64,000 bases of DNA from positions 496,001 to 560,000 of the forward strand of contig NZ_QZEZ01000001.1 in NCBI RefSeq assembly GCF_003594885.1, given 5' to 3'. A program made the position numbers and the translations under genes. Of the stretch, positions 16,977 to 24,904 are shown one piece after another (position 1 is the first letter of the stretch; every line of letters starts with the position of its first letter). The notes under the pieces are model-generated. The model was not told where the DNA came from, did no database searches, and worked only from the letters and a program-made list of their open reading frames with translations. The DNA comes from Vallicoccus soli (GTDB lineage Bacteria > Actinomycetota > Actinomycetes > Motilibacterales > Motilibacteraceae).

Positions 16977-19004
16977 ATGGGGGACGACGGGGCGAGGAGC
17001 GCCCGGGCGGCGCTCGACGACGGGGTGGCGCGGGCGCTGGACCTGGCGCTGGACGAGGCGCGGGGCCAGGAGCAGCCGCCGGCGCGGCTGTGCTTGCGCC
17101 TGGCCCGCCTGCACGCCGACGCCGGCGACGCGGCGGGGGCGCTGCGCTGGTGCGCCGCGGTCGTGGACGCGGGGGAGGACCTCGCGAGCTGGACGGCCGC
17201 CTCGGCGGTGCTGGCGCGCGTGCTGCCGGAGGTGGGTCCGCTGCCGCGCTCCGCGCGGGTGGCGGTGCTCGGCAGCTCGACGACGAGCCAGCTCGCCGCG
17301 CTGCTGCCGCTGGCGCTGGCGCGCGCGGGGGTGGCGGCGGAGGTCTACGAGTCGGGCTACGGGCAGTACCAGCAGGAGGTGCTCGACCCGACGAGCGGGC
17401 TGCACCGCTTCGGCCCCGACGTCGTCGTGGTCGTCCCGGACGAGACCCAGCTGCACCTGCCGGAGCACAGCGACGAGCCGGTCGCGGCCGTCGACGCGGA
17501 GGTGGAGCGCTGGAGCCGGCTGTGGCACCGCGTGCGGGCCGCGACGGGGGCGCGGGTGGTCCAGCTGACCGTCCCGGTGCCGGTGGACCAGGCCCTCGGG
17601 CACCTGGGGCTGCGGGTGGCGGGGAGCCGCTACCGGATGCGCCTGCTGCTCGACCTGCGCCTGGCCGACGCCGCGGCGCAGGCCGGCGTGGCCCTGGTGG
17701 ACTGCGGCCGGCTGGCGGCGCGGGTGGGGGCGGACCGCTGGTCCGACGCCCGGCTGTGGCACGTGGCCAAGCAGGCGGTCGGCCTGTCGGTCGTGCCGCT
17801 GCTCGCCCGGCACGTCGCGGCGGTCGTCGCGGCCGAGCTGGGCCGGGGCCGCAAGTGCCTCGTCCTCGACCTCGACGGCACCGTCTGGGGCGGCGTCCTC
17901 GGCGAGGACGGGCTGGGCGGCATCGCGCTCGGCGACGGGCCGGCGGGCGAGGCGTTCGCCGCGTTCCAGGAGTACGCCCTGGCGCTGGAGGCGCGCGGCG
18001 TGGTGCTCGCGGTGTGCTCGAAGAACGACGAGGAGCTCGTGCGCGAGGCGTTCCGGGTGCACCCGGGCATGCGCCTCACGCTCGAGCGCATCGCCGTGCT
18101 CTCCGCCGGCTGGGACGACAAGCCCGCGCAGCTGCGGCGCATCGCGCAGGTCCTCGGGCTCGGGCTCGACGCGCTCGTCCTGGTCGACGACAACCCGGTC
18201 GAGCGCGAGGCCGTGCGCCAGCTCGTCCCCGAGGTCGACGTGGTCTGCCTGCCGCCCGACCCGGCCGACTACGTGCGCGCGCTCGCGGACTACCCGTGGT
18301 TCGAGGCGCCGGCGCTCACCCAGGACGACCGCCGCCGCACCGAGCAGTACCGGGCCCGCGCCGAGGTCGCCGCCCTGCAGGAGAGCGCGAGCAGCCTCGA
18401 CGACTTCTACCGCAGCCTCGTCATGGCCGCGCGGGTCGTCGAGGTCGACGACCTCGTGCTGCCGCGGGTGGCGCAGCTCGTCGGCAAGACCAACCAGTTC
18501 AACCTGACCGGCCGCCGCCGCGGGCTCGCCGAGCTGCGGGCGCTGGCCGGGGACCCGGCGTGGGAGGTCCTGGCGGTCCGGCTCAGCGACCGCTTCACCG
18601 ACCACGGCGTCGTCGGGGTGCTGCTGCTCGAGCAGCGCGGCGGCGCGCTGCACGTGGACACCTGGCTCATGAGCTGCCGGGTCATCGGCCGCACGCTCGA
18701 GGACGAGATGCTCGGGCTGGTGCTGGCGGCCGCCGGGGAGCGGGGCTGCGACGAGGTCGTGGGCTCGTACGTCCCCTCCCGGCGGAACGGCCTCGTGGCG
18801 GGGCTGTACGAGCGGCTCGGCTTCTCCCGCGCGGGGGCCGGGGCGCCGGGACCGGGTCCGGGCGGGCCGGCGCAGGACGGTACGGCCCGCTGGGTCCTGC
18901 GGGTGGCGGGGGCGCGGGCGGGACGAGGGTTCATCGAGGTGCAGGACGAGCGGCGCCGGCCCGTGCGGGCCGGGGCCGGGGGACGCGAGGGGGCGCACGG
19001 ATGA
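16977..19004 (+). CDS. HAD-IIIC family (FkbH-like) protein
   Basis: FkbH-type enzymes take a glyceryl group from 1,3-bisphosphoglycerate, dephosphorylate it and load it on an acyl carrier protein. The 675-residue protein has an N-terminal helical and SGNH-like part (VAVLGSSTTSQLAALLPLAL), the HAD domain with LVLDLDGTVWGGVLGEDG (nucleophile Asp near 298), VCSKNDEELV and LVDDNPVERE, and a C-terminal GNAT-like region ending NGLVAGLYERLGF. ATG 16977 has GAGGGGGG upstream. It overlaps the ACP gene by ATGA. The actual acyl group is inferred from the family, not shown. Confidence 0.9.
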   Translation: MGDDGARSARAALDDGVARALDLALDEARGQEQPPARLCLRLARLHADAGDAAGALRWCAAVVDAGEDLASWTAASAVLARVLPEVGPLPRSARVAVLGSSTTSQLAALLPLALARAGVAAEVYESGYGQYQQEVLDPTSGLHRFGPDVVVVVPDETQLHLPEHSDEPVAAVDAEVERWSRLWHRVRAATGARVVQLTVPVPVDQALGHLGLRVAGSRYRMRLLLDLRLADAAAQAGVALVDCGRLAARVGADRWSDARLWHVAKQAVGLSVVPLLARHVAAVVAAELGRGRKCLVLDLDGTVWGGVLGEDGLGGIALGDGPAGEAFAAFQEYALALEARGVVLAVCSKNDEELVREAFRVHPGMRLTLERIAVLSAGWDDKPAQLRRIAQVLGLGLDALVLVDDNPVEREAVRQLVPEVDVVCLPPDPADYVRALADYPWFEAPALTQDDRRRTEQYRARAEVAALQESASSLDDFYRSLVMAARVVEVDDLVLPRVAQLVGKTNQFNLTGRRRGLAELRALAGDPAWEVLAVRLSDRFTDHGVVGVLLLEQRGGALHVDTWLMSCRVIGRTLEDEMLGLVLAAAGERGCDEVVGSYVPSRRNGLVAGLYERLGFSRAGAGAPGPGPGGPAQDGTARWVLRVAGARAGRGFIEVQDERRRPVRAGAGGREGAHG

Positions 19005-19237
19005 TCGACGAGCGGCTGCAGCAGGTGTTCCGGGACGTGCTGGGCGACCAGGGGCTCGAGCTGAGCGAGGGGACGACGGCGCGCGACGTGGAGGGCTGGG
19101 ACAGCCTGGCGCACATCAACCTCATGGTGAGCGTGGAGGGCGAGTTCGGGGTGAGCTTCACCAGCGCGCAGCTCACCGCGTTCCAGGACGTGGGCGCGCT
19201 GCAGCGGTTCCTCACCGAGCGGGGGGCGCTCGCGTGA
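19001..19237 (+). CDS. acyl carrier protein
   Basis: 78-residue discrete carrier protein. The phosphopantetheine site is GWDSLAHINLM, with the attachment Ser at residue 35. Downstream VEGEFGVSFTSAQLTAF is the usual helix II-III region. It is overlapped at both ends (ATGA with FkbH-like, GTGA with the acyltransferase), so the three are translated together. It would hold the acyl group loaded by the FkbH-like protein. Confidence 0.93.
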   Translation: MIDERLQQVFRDVLGDQGLELSEGTTARDVEGWDSLAHINLMVSVEGEFGVSFTSAQLTAFQDVGALQRFLTERGALA

Positions 19238-19854
19238 CCGCGCTCACCGAGGGCCGCGGGTCGTCGGGCGCGCCCGCCGAGGGTGCGCCGGGGGAGGCCG
19301 AGCAGGGGGCGGCCGCGCAGGGTGCGGTGTCCACGGCGCCGCTGCGGGTGCTGCTGCGCGAGGACCTGCGCACGCACGGGCGGCTCTCGCACCCGGGGCT
19401 GCACGTGCTGGCGGTGTACCGGGTGGGGCACTGGCGCCGCTCCCAGCCCGCGCTGGTGCGCAAGCCGGTCTCGGCGCTCTACAAGCTCGTGGACCGCTGG
19501 GTGGTGCGCACGCTCTACGGCACGGAGATCTCGGACCGGGCGCGCATCGGGCGGCAGGTGAAGATCGGGCACCACCAGGCCCTCATGGTGCCGGCGGGCT
19601 CGGAGATCGGGGACGGCTGCCTGCTGCGCCAGGGGGTGAGCATCGGCTACGCCCGGGACGGCGCCCCGGCCGGTGCGGTGCCGCGGCTCGGCCGCCGGGT
19701 CGAGGTCGGGCCGCACTCGGTGATCATCGGGCCGATCACGATCGGGGACGACGTGAAGATCGGGCCGCTCTCGCTGGTCTCGCGCAGCGTGCCGGCGGGG
19801 GCGACGGTGTTCTCCGCGCCGGCGCGGGTGATGCCGGCGCCGCCGCGGGGCTGA
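19234..19854 (+). CDS. serine O-acetyltransferase-like hexapeptide acyltransferase
   Basis: Left-handed beta-helix acyltransferase of 206 residues. After a variable Ala/Gly/Glu-rich N-terminus comes LLREDLRTHGRLSHPGLHVLAVYRVGHW, typical of CysE-like proteins, then imperfect hexapeptides (ISDRARIGRQVKIGHHQAL, IGDGCLLRQGVSIG, IGPITIGDDVKIGPLS). Coupled directly behind an ACP and an FkbH-like loader, it is better explained as the enzyme that moves the ACP-bound acyl group to a sugar than as a cysteine-pathway enzyme. That role is inference. Confidence 0.85.
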   Translation: MTALTEGRGSSGAPAEGAPGEAEQGAAAQGAVSTAPLRVLLREDLRTHGRLSHPGLHVLAVYRVGHWRRSQPALVRKPVSALYKLVDRWVVRTLYGTEISDRARIGRQVKIGHHQALMVPAGSEIGDGCLLRQGVSIGYARDGAPAGAVPRLGRRVEVGPHSVIIGPITIGDDVKIGPLSLVSRSVPAGATVFSAPARVMPAPPRG

Positions 19855-19867
19855 GGCCCCGGGCCCC

Positions 19868-19911
19868 GCGCACCGTCCGCCACCCGCGGGATGCGGCGGC
19901 GGACGGTGCGC
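19868..19911. terminator. hairpin between convergent genes
   Basis: GCGCACCGTCCGCC (19868-19881) and GGCGGACGGTGCGC (19898-19911) pair perfectly. Placed between convergent genes, it can serve both directions. Confidence 0.6.
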
Positions 19912-19962
19912 CGGGGACCGCTGGTGCCCGGGAGGGCGGCGGCGTCGGGACCGTGGGGCGGC

Positions 19963-21246
19963 TCAGCCGAGCCCGGCCTGCTCCTCGCGCAGCCGGTCGA
20001 CGAGGCGGCCCTCGGGCACCGCCACGTCGGCGTAGGTGAGGACCTCGTCCTTGCCCACGTCGCGCAGCAGCCGGCAGCCCTCGGCGAGCCCGAGGGGGAG
20101 CAGACCGCCCTCGCGCGTCGCCGCGGCCGTCTCGGCCTGCCCGTAGCTGTGGTAGCCGCCGAGCGCGTCGAGCACCGTGCCGGCCGCGAGGTCGGTCTTG
20201 GCCGTGGTGACCACCTCGACGCGCGCAGCGCCGGGAGCCGCGAGGACCGTGTCGCCGAAGTCCACCGCGCGCACGATGCTGTTCGGCACCTCGAAGTGGC
20301 AGAGGTGGTAGGGCGTGTAGAACGAGTAGAGCGGGCCCTTGCCGAGCTTGTAGAGCTCGAGGTAGTGCCGCTGCTTCGGATCGTCGTGCGTGGCCAGGAC
20401 GAAGACGCCGGGAGAGGGCTTGCTGCCCACGACGTAGTCCACGACGCCGCCGAGCGCGCGCAGCTCGTCCACGTCGTAGCGGTCGACCAGCTCGTCGACG
20501 TGCCCGTCGTGGTCCCAGCCGTTCATCCCGCGCTTCGGCACCGTGAAGCCCGCGGCGTTGGCCACGATCGCCTGCTCGAAGGAGATCTTCGTGCCGTCGG
20601 CGAAGCTGGTGACCATCCACGGGTCCTGGCCCCACCGCTCGGCGAAGCCCTTCTGCGTCGTCGGGGTGCGGTACGGGTCCTGCAGCCCCTTGATGTTGCC
20701 GGCGACGAGGGGGGTGCAGCCGATGCCCTGCACGAAGCGCAGCAGGTTCATCTGCACGCCCGGCTGGTCGCCGTCGCTGCCGGTGAACACGACCCCGGCC
20801 TTGCGGGCCCGCTCGGCGAGCACGGGGCCGACCGTCCCGTCGAGCTCGGCGTTGAGGGTCACCAGCGGCTTGCCGGCGTCGATGGCGGCGACCGAGAGGC
20901 GGGCGCCGTACTCGACCGCGCCGGTGACGTCGACGAGGCAGTCGACGAGCCCGGCCCCGACGAGGGCCATCGGGTCCTCGGTGACGACGGGCGTGCCGCG
21001 CTCGATCGCGCGCTGCACCCCCGCCGCGTCGTCGGCGACCACGACGCCGTCGACGCCGGCCTCGGCGTACGCCCGCTCGGCCTTGTCCCGGTGCCGGTTC
21101 GCCACGGCGGACAGCGTCATCCCGGGGACGCTGTTCACGATCTGGTTGGCCAGGCCCCGGCCCATGAAGCCGGCCCCGACCATGCCCACGCGCAGCGGCC
21201 GGCCCTCCGCGACCCGGCGCCGCAGGGCCTCGTCGACGAGGATCAC
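19963..21246 (-). CDS. NAD(P)-dependent oxidoreductase with C-terminal SAF domain
   Basis: 427 residues. The N-terminal Rossmann fold has LRVGMVGAGFMGRGLANQI (residues 18-36), related to homoserine dehydrogenase-type oxidoreductases, with LVDVTGAVEYGARL and LVTLNAELDGTVGP. The C-terminal part (KTDLAAGTVLDALGGYHSYG onward) resembles a SAF domain. Such proteins occur in carbohydrate clusters, but the substrate is not established. GTG 21246 overlaps the RmlC-like stop by GTGA, placing it last in an operon with the epimerase and RmlC-like gene. It probably alters a CDP-activated sugar. Confidence 0.85.
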   Translation of the reverse strand: MILVDEALRRRVAEGRPLRVGMVGAGFMGRGLANQIVNSVPGMTLSAVANRHRDKAERAYAEAGVDGVVVADDAAGVQRAIERGTPVVTEDPMALVGAGLVDCLVDVTGAVEYGARLSVAAIDAGKPLVTLNAELDGTVGPVLAERARKAGVVFTGSDGDQPGVQMNLLRFVQGIGCTPLVAGNIKGLQDPYRTPTTQKGFAERWGQDPWMVTSFADGTKISFEQAIVANAAGFTVPKRGMNGWDHDGHVDELVDRYDVDELRALGGVVDYVVGSKPSPGVFVLATHDDPKQRHYLELYKLGKGPLYSFYTPYHLCHFEVPNSIVRAVDFGDTVLAAPGAARVEVVTTAKTDLAAGTVLDALGGYHSYGQAETAAATREGGLLPLGLAEGCRLLRDVGKDEVLTYADVAVPEGRLVDRLREEQAGLG

Positions 21247-21803
21247 GCCGCGCCCCCCGCGGGAGCGGCCGCGGTCTCGCCGAGCAGCGCCCAGGAGCGG
21301 TCCTTCTCGGAGACGACGCTCACCGGGACCGGCCAGTCGATGCCCAGGGCCGGGTCGTCGTGGCGCAGGCCGCGCTCGGTGCCGGGCGTGTAGGCGGCGC
21401 TCACCTGGTACACGACCTCGGCGCCGTCCACCAGGGTGAGGTAGCCGTGCGCGAACAGCGGCGGCACGTACAGCGCCCTGCGGTTGTCGGCCGTCAGCTC
21501 GACCGCGACGTGGCGCAGGTACGTGGGGGACTCCGGGCGCATGTCGACGATGACGTCGACGATCGCGCCGCGCGTGCACCGCACGAGCTTGGCCTCGGGC
21601 GCCGGCTCGACCTGGTAGTGCATGCCGCGCAGGGTGCCCGCGCGGTGGTTGTAGGACAGGTTGCACTGCTCCACCAGCGGCTCGAGGCCCGCGGCCTCGA
21701 ACTCGCTGCGGCAGAAGGTGCGGGCGAAGAAGCCGCGCTCGTCCTCGCGCAGCTCGAGCTCGACGACGGCGGCGCCGGGGAGCTCGGTGGGGGTGATGAT
21801 CAC
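21243..21803 (-). CDS. dTDP-4-dehydrorhamnose 3,5-epimerase-like protein (RmlC family)
   Basis: Cupin epimerase of 186 residues acting on NDP-4-keto-sugars. Visible are RGFFARTF, the catalytic His in LRGMHYQ (His62), CTRGAIVDVIVDMRPESPTY, the HGYLTL segment, and VVYQVSAAYTPGTERG holding the conserved Tyr, then IDWP. There is no rmlA, rmlB or rmlD in the window. Its partners are a cytidylyltransferase and an epimerase/dehydratase, so a CDP-sugar substrate is more likely than dTDP-rhamnose. The GTG start overlaps the upstream stop by GTGA. Confidence 0.88.
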   Translation of the reverse strand: MIITPTELPGAAVVELELREDERGFFARTFCRSEFEAAGLEPLVEQCNLSYNHRAGTLRGMHYQVEPAPEAKLVRCTRGAIVDVIVDMRPESPTYLRHVAVELTADNRRALYVPPLFAHGYLTLVDGAEVVYQVSAAYTPGTERGLRHDDPALGIDWPVPVSVVSEKDRSWALLGETAAAPAGGAA

Positions 21804-22825
21804 GGGGCCGTCCAGTAGAGCTGGTCGTCGAGCTGGCGCGTGCGCATGAGGTGCTCGAGCTGCTTCAGGCGCGTGTGGCCGCGGCCGGTGAAGGTCTCCG
21901 CGTCCATGCCGATGCGCTCGAAGACGGCGCGCAGCTGGCGGGCGCCGGAGAGGGCGTCCCACTCGCAGGAGAACCCGGGCAGCACCTTGTGGATCTTGTC
22001 GAAGCTCACCTTGTAGCTGCGGTTGTCCGCTCCGGCCTCGCCGAAGGAGAGCTCGCAGCCGGTGAACACCTCGGCGACGGTCTCGGCGATCTCCTTGACC
22101 TGGTAGTTCTGCTCGTTGCTGCCGACGTTGAAGACCTCGCCGTGCACCACGTCGCGGTCCGCGGCGAGGACGCAGCGGATCGCCTTCGCGATGTCGAGGC
22201 CGTGCACGAGCGGGCGCCACGGGGTGCCGTCGCTCGTCATGGCGATGCGCCCCGTCGTCCAGGCCAGGCCCGAGAGGTTGTTGAGCACGATGTCGAACCG
22301 CATGCGCGGCGAGGCGCCGAAGGCGGTGGCGTTGCGCAGGAACGTCGGCGAGAAGGAGTCGTCGGCCAGCGCCGAGACGTCGCGCTCGACGTACTGCTTG
22401 CAGTAGGCGTAGGCCGTCTGGGGATTCGTGGGCGAGGTCTCGTCCACCTCGCCGTCGGCGACGCCGTACACGCTGCAGGAGGACATGTAGACGAAGCGCT
22501 GCACGCCCGCGTCCTTGGCCAGCTGGGCCAGGCGCACCGAGCCGGCGTGGTTGATGTCGTAGGTGACCTCGCCGATGAGGTCGCCCAGCGGGTCGTTCGA
22601 CAGCTCCGCCATGTGGACCACGGCGTCGACGCCCTCGAGGTCCTCCGGGCCGATCCGGCGGATGTCCTTGGCCAGCGTGCGCGGCGTCGCGGGGACCCCG
22701 TCGTAGAGCCACCCGTTCTTGTAGTAGCCCGTGTCCACGCCGAGCACGTCGTGCCCCTCGGCCATGAGCGTCGGCGCCAGCAGGCAGCCGAGGTAGCCCT
22801 CGGTCCCCGTGACCAGGATCTTCAT
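21800..22825 (-). CDS. NAD-dependent epimerase/dehydratase (extended SDR)
   Basis: Sugar-nucleotide epimerase or dehydratase of 341 residues. The N-terminal nucleotide loop is KILVTGTEGYLG (residues 2-13); the active site has SSCSVYG and the YxxxK pair in AYAYCK. The C-terminal part is typical of UDP-glucose 4-epimerase relatives. ATG 22825 is preferred to ATG 22834 because GAGGGG then sits 9 nt upstream. It is first in a leftward operon divergent from rfbF and may act on CDP-glucose. No separate CDP-glucose 4,6-dehydratase was found here. Confidence 0.88.
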   Translation of the reverse strand: MKILVTGTEGYLGCLLAPTLMAEGHDVLGVDTGYYKNGWLYDGVPATPRTLAKDIRRIGPEDLEGVDAVVHMAELSNDPLGDLIGEVTYDINHAGSVRLAQLAKDAGVQRFVYMSSCSVYGVADGEVDETSPTNPQTAYAYCKQYVERDVSALADDSFSPTFLRNATAFGASPRMRFDIVLNNLSGLAWTTGRIAMTSDGTPWRPLVHGLDIAKAIRCVLAADRDVVHGEVFNVGSNEQNYQVKEIAETVAEVFTGCELSFGEAGADNRSYKVSFDKIHKVLPGFSCEWDALSGARQLRAVFERIGMDAETFTGRGHTRLKQLEHLMRTRQLDDQLYWTAP

Positions 22826-22896
22826 CTGCCCCATCCCCTCGCCCCCGGGCGACCGGGTCAACGGCAGACCCGTCCCGTCCCCCCTGGGCGTGCACG

Positions 22897-22902
22897 AGGC
22901 TA
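22897..22902 (-). promoter_or_regulatory. -10 box of the epimerase operon
   Basis: Minus-strand TAGCCT, identical to the box serving the divergent rfbF gene; start near 22890. Confidence 0.4.
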
Positions 22903-23033
22903 GCGGCAGGGCCGCGCGCGGCGGGGCGGTTCCGGGCGATCCCGGCGCCGCCGGACGGGCGACGTGACCGGCGCGACCCCGCACGAGCGGCACGAGGTGG
23001 GTCAAGCGCCTGACGCCGCCCGCGGGGCGCACC

Positions 23034-23039
23034 TAGCCT
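23034..23039 (+). promoter_or_regulatory. -10 box of rfbF
   Basis: TAGCCT, 31 nt before the ATG; start near 23046. Confidence 0.45.
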
Positions 23040-23070
23040 GAGGCCGTTCACGACGGAGGGGGACACACGG

Positions 23071-23919
23071 ATGGACGGCACCACGACGACCCCGGGCGCA
23101 GCCGACCGGCTGCTCGACCCGAAGGACATCCCCGTGGTGATCCTGTGCGGGGGCATGGGGACCCGGCTGCGCGAGGCGAGCGAGAAGCTGCCCAAGCCGC
23201 TGGTCGACATCGGCGGCAAGCCGATCCTGTGGCACGTCATGAAGACGTACAGCCACCACGGCTACCGGCGCTTCGTGCTCGCGCTGGGCTACAAGAGCGA
23301 CCTCATCAAGCGGTGGTTCCTCGACCTGCGCGAGCAGACGAGCGACTTCACGCTCACCCTCGGCGGCGACCACCGCCCGGTGTTCCACACCGGCGCGGAC
23401 GTCGAGGAGGACTGGGAGGTGACGTTCGTCGAGACCGGGCTGCTCAGCGGGACCGGTGCGCGGATCCGGCGCGTGGCGCCGTACCTCAAGAGCGACGTCT
23501 TCGCCCTCACCTACGGCGACGGCATCGGCGACGTGGACCTCACCGCGCAGCTGCGCCACCACGTCGAGCTGGGGCGGGCCGCCACGGTGACCGGCGTGCA
23601 CCCCACGAGCCGCTTCGGCGAGATCCGCGTCGACGACGCGGCCTCGCGGGTCGTCGAGTTCAACGAGAAGCCCGCGGCCGCCGGCTGGGTCAGCGGCGGG
23701 TTCTTCCTCTTCCAGCGCTCGTTCGTCGACGACTACGTCTCGGACGACCCGGGCCTCATGCTCGAGGCGGCGCCGCTGCAGCAGGTGGCCCGCGACGGCC
23801 AGCTCTCGGTGTTCCCGCACGAGGGCTTCTGGGCGGGCATGGACACCTTCCGCGACTGGACCGACCTCAACGCCCGCTGGGACGCGGGGAAGGCGCCGTG
23901 GAAGGTGTGGGACGCCTGA
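23071..23919 (+). CDS. rfbF: glucose-1-phosphate cytidylyltransferase
   Basis: Makes CDP-glucose from CTP and glucose 1-phosphate, the entry to CDP-deoxy and branched sugars. The 282 residues include the nucleotide loop ILCGGMGTRLREASEKLPKP (starting at residue 24), DIGGKPILWH, the RfbF-typical HHGYRRFVLALGYKSDLIK, LTYGDGIGDVD for metal binding, and EGFWAGMDTFRD near the end. The ATG has GGAGGGGGA upstream. It is divergent from the epimerase / RmlC-like / oxidoreductase operon, which likely uses its product. Its last 53 bp overlap the 3' end of the convergent gene. Confidence 0.93.
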   Translation: MDGTTTTPGAADRLLDPKDIPVVILCGGMGTRLREASEKLPKPLVDIGGKPILWHVMKTYSHHGYRRFVLALGYKSDLIKRWFLDLREQTSDFTLTLGGDHRPVFHTGADVEEDWEVTFVETGLLSGTGARIRRVAPYLKSDVFALTYGDGIGDVDLTAQLRHHVELGRAATVTGVHPTSRFGEIRVDDAASRVVEFNEKPAAAGWVSGGFFLFQRSFVDDYVSDDPGLMLEAAPLQQVARDGQLSVFPHEGFWAGMDTFRDWTDLNARWDAGKAPWKVWDA

Positions 23920-24904
23920 GGTCGACCGCACGGTCGGGGTCGAGGGGGCGGGCCGCCGCGGCGGCGCCGCCCCCTGCGGCGTCCGGGGTGCTCGAGGTGC
24001 TCGAGGTGCCCTGGGTGCCCGCGACCCAGCGCGCCCGGTGGGCGGCGCGCTCCTCGTCGCTCCAGAAGTGCCGCGCGTAGCGCGAGCCGTACATCCGGTC
24101 GAGGTAGTCCCCGTCGAGGGTCAGTCGGCGCTCCACGGCGCGGTACGCGTCGGCGTAGTCCTTGCCGCTGCTGACGTTGCGGCTCGCGAGCCGCACGCCG
24201 GGCAGGCCGAGGAAGGCCTCGACGGCCTCGCCGAAGCAGCGCCCGAGGTCCTCGTAGCGCAGCACGAGCACGTCGGCCCGCTCGCCGCGCAGCACCGCCC
24301 AGCCGCGCTCGCGGGGGAACGGCGCGCTCCAGGGGTCGACGCCGAACGGGACCGCCAGCTCCGCGTCCACCCAGCGCACGGGGCCCTCGTGGTCGTCGAA
24401 GCGCTCGAGGAAGAGCGCGCGCACGGCGTCGACGACCTCGTCCTCGGAGCGGTCCCGCGCGAGCTCGCCGAGGTCGAGGCCGTACCGCGAGCGGGCGACC
24501 TGGAAGAAGCTCGAGACGTTGCGCGCGACGGGGTCGCGCACGACGGTGACCACCTGCCAGCGCCGCTGGGGCTCGCGGGCCAGGCGCCCGGCGACCCACT
24601 GGCCCTGCCAGAGGTGCTGCGCCCCGCGGTGGCCGGGGTCCCAGCGCCGCGCGTAGCTCGCCTCGAGCGCCGCGAGGCCGGCCGGCGAGACCGCGTGGAC
24701 CTGGTAGACGGGGTCCAGGCCCGCCTCCTGCAGCGACGCCGTCACCGAGGACGAGGCGACCTTGCCCATCTGGTGGACGAGCAGCGGCTGGGGCCGCCCC
24801 CGGCGCCGGCGCGCCAGGCGCAGGCGCGTGCGCGCCTTCGCGGCCTCGTACGCGGCGCGGCGCCGGAGCGCGGCCGAACCTGCCGCAGCGTGAGGGTCGC
24901 TCAT
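23867..24904 (-). CDS. putative capsular polysaccharide synthesis protein (sulfotransferase-like)
   Basis: 345 residues related to the family annotated as putative capsular polysaccharide synthesis protein, which looks like a divergent sulfotransferase. The P-loop-like segment is HQMGKVASSSVTASL (residues 44-58), followed by VVRDPVARNVSSFFQ (the likely 3'-phosphate-binding part), LRYEDLGR and FLGLPGV. The C-terminal tail is low-complexity and overlaps rfbF on the other strand. ATG 24904 overlaps the upstream glycosyltransferase stop by ATGA. A sulfuryl-transfer role is inference, helped by the other sulfotransferases nearby. Confidence 0.8.
   Translation of the reverse strand: MSDPHAAAGSAALRRRAAYEAAKARTRLRLARRRRGRPQPLLVHQMGKVASSSVTASLQEAGLDPVYQVHAVSPAGLAALEASYARRWDPGHRGAQHLWQGQWVAGRLAREPQRRWQVVTVVRDPVARNVSSFFQVARSRYGLDLGELARDRSEDEVVDAVRALFLERFDDHEGPVRWVDAELAVPFGVDPWSAPFPRERGWAVLRGERADVLVLRYEDLGRCFGEAVEAFLGLPGVRLASRNVSSGKDYADAYRAVERRLTLDGDYLDRMYGSRYARHFWSDEERAAHRARWVAGTQGTSSTSSTPDAAGGGAAAAARPLDPDRAVDLRRPTPSTAPSPRPSGR

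Noticed and set aside
19234-19854. Cysteine-biosynthesis serine acetyltransferase (CysE)
   Set aside because: It is translationally coupled to an ACP and an FkbH-like loader, so polymer or sugar acylation is more likely.
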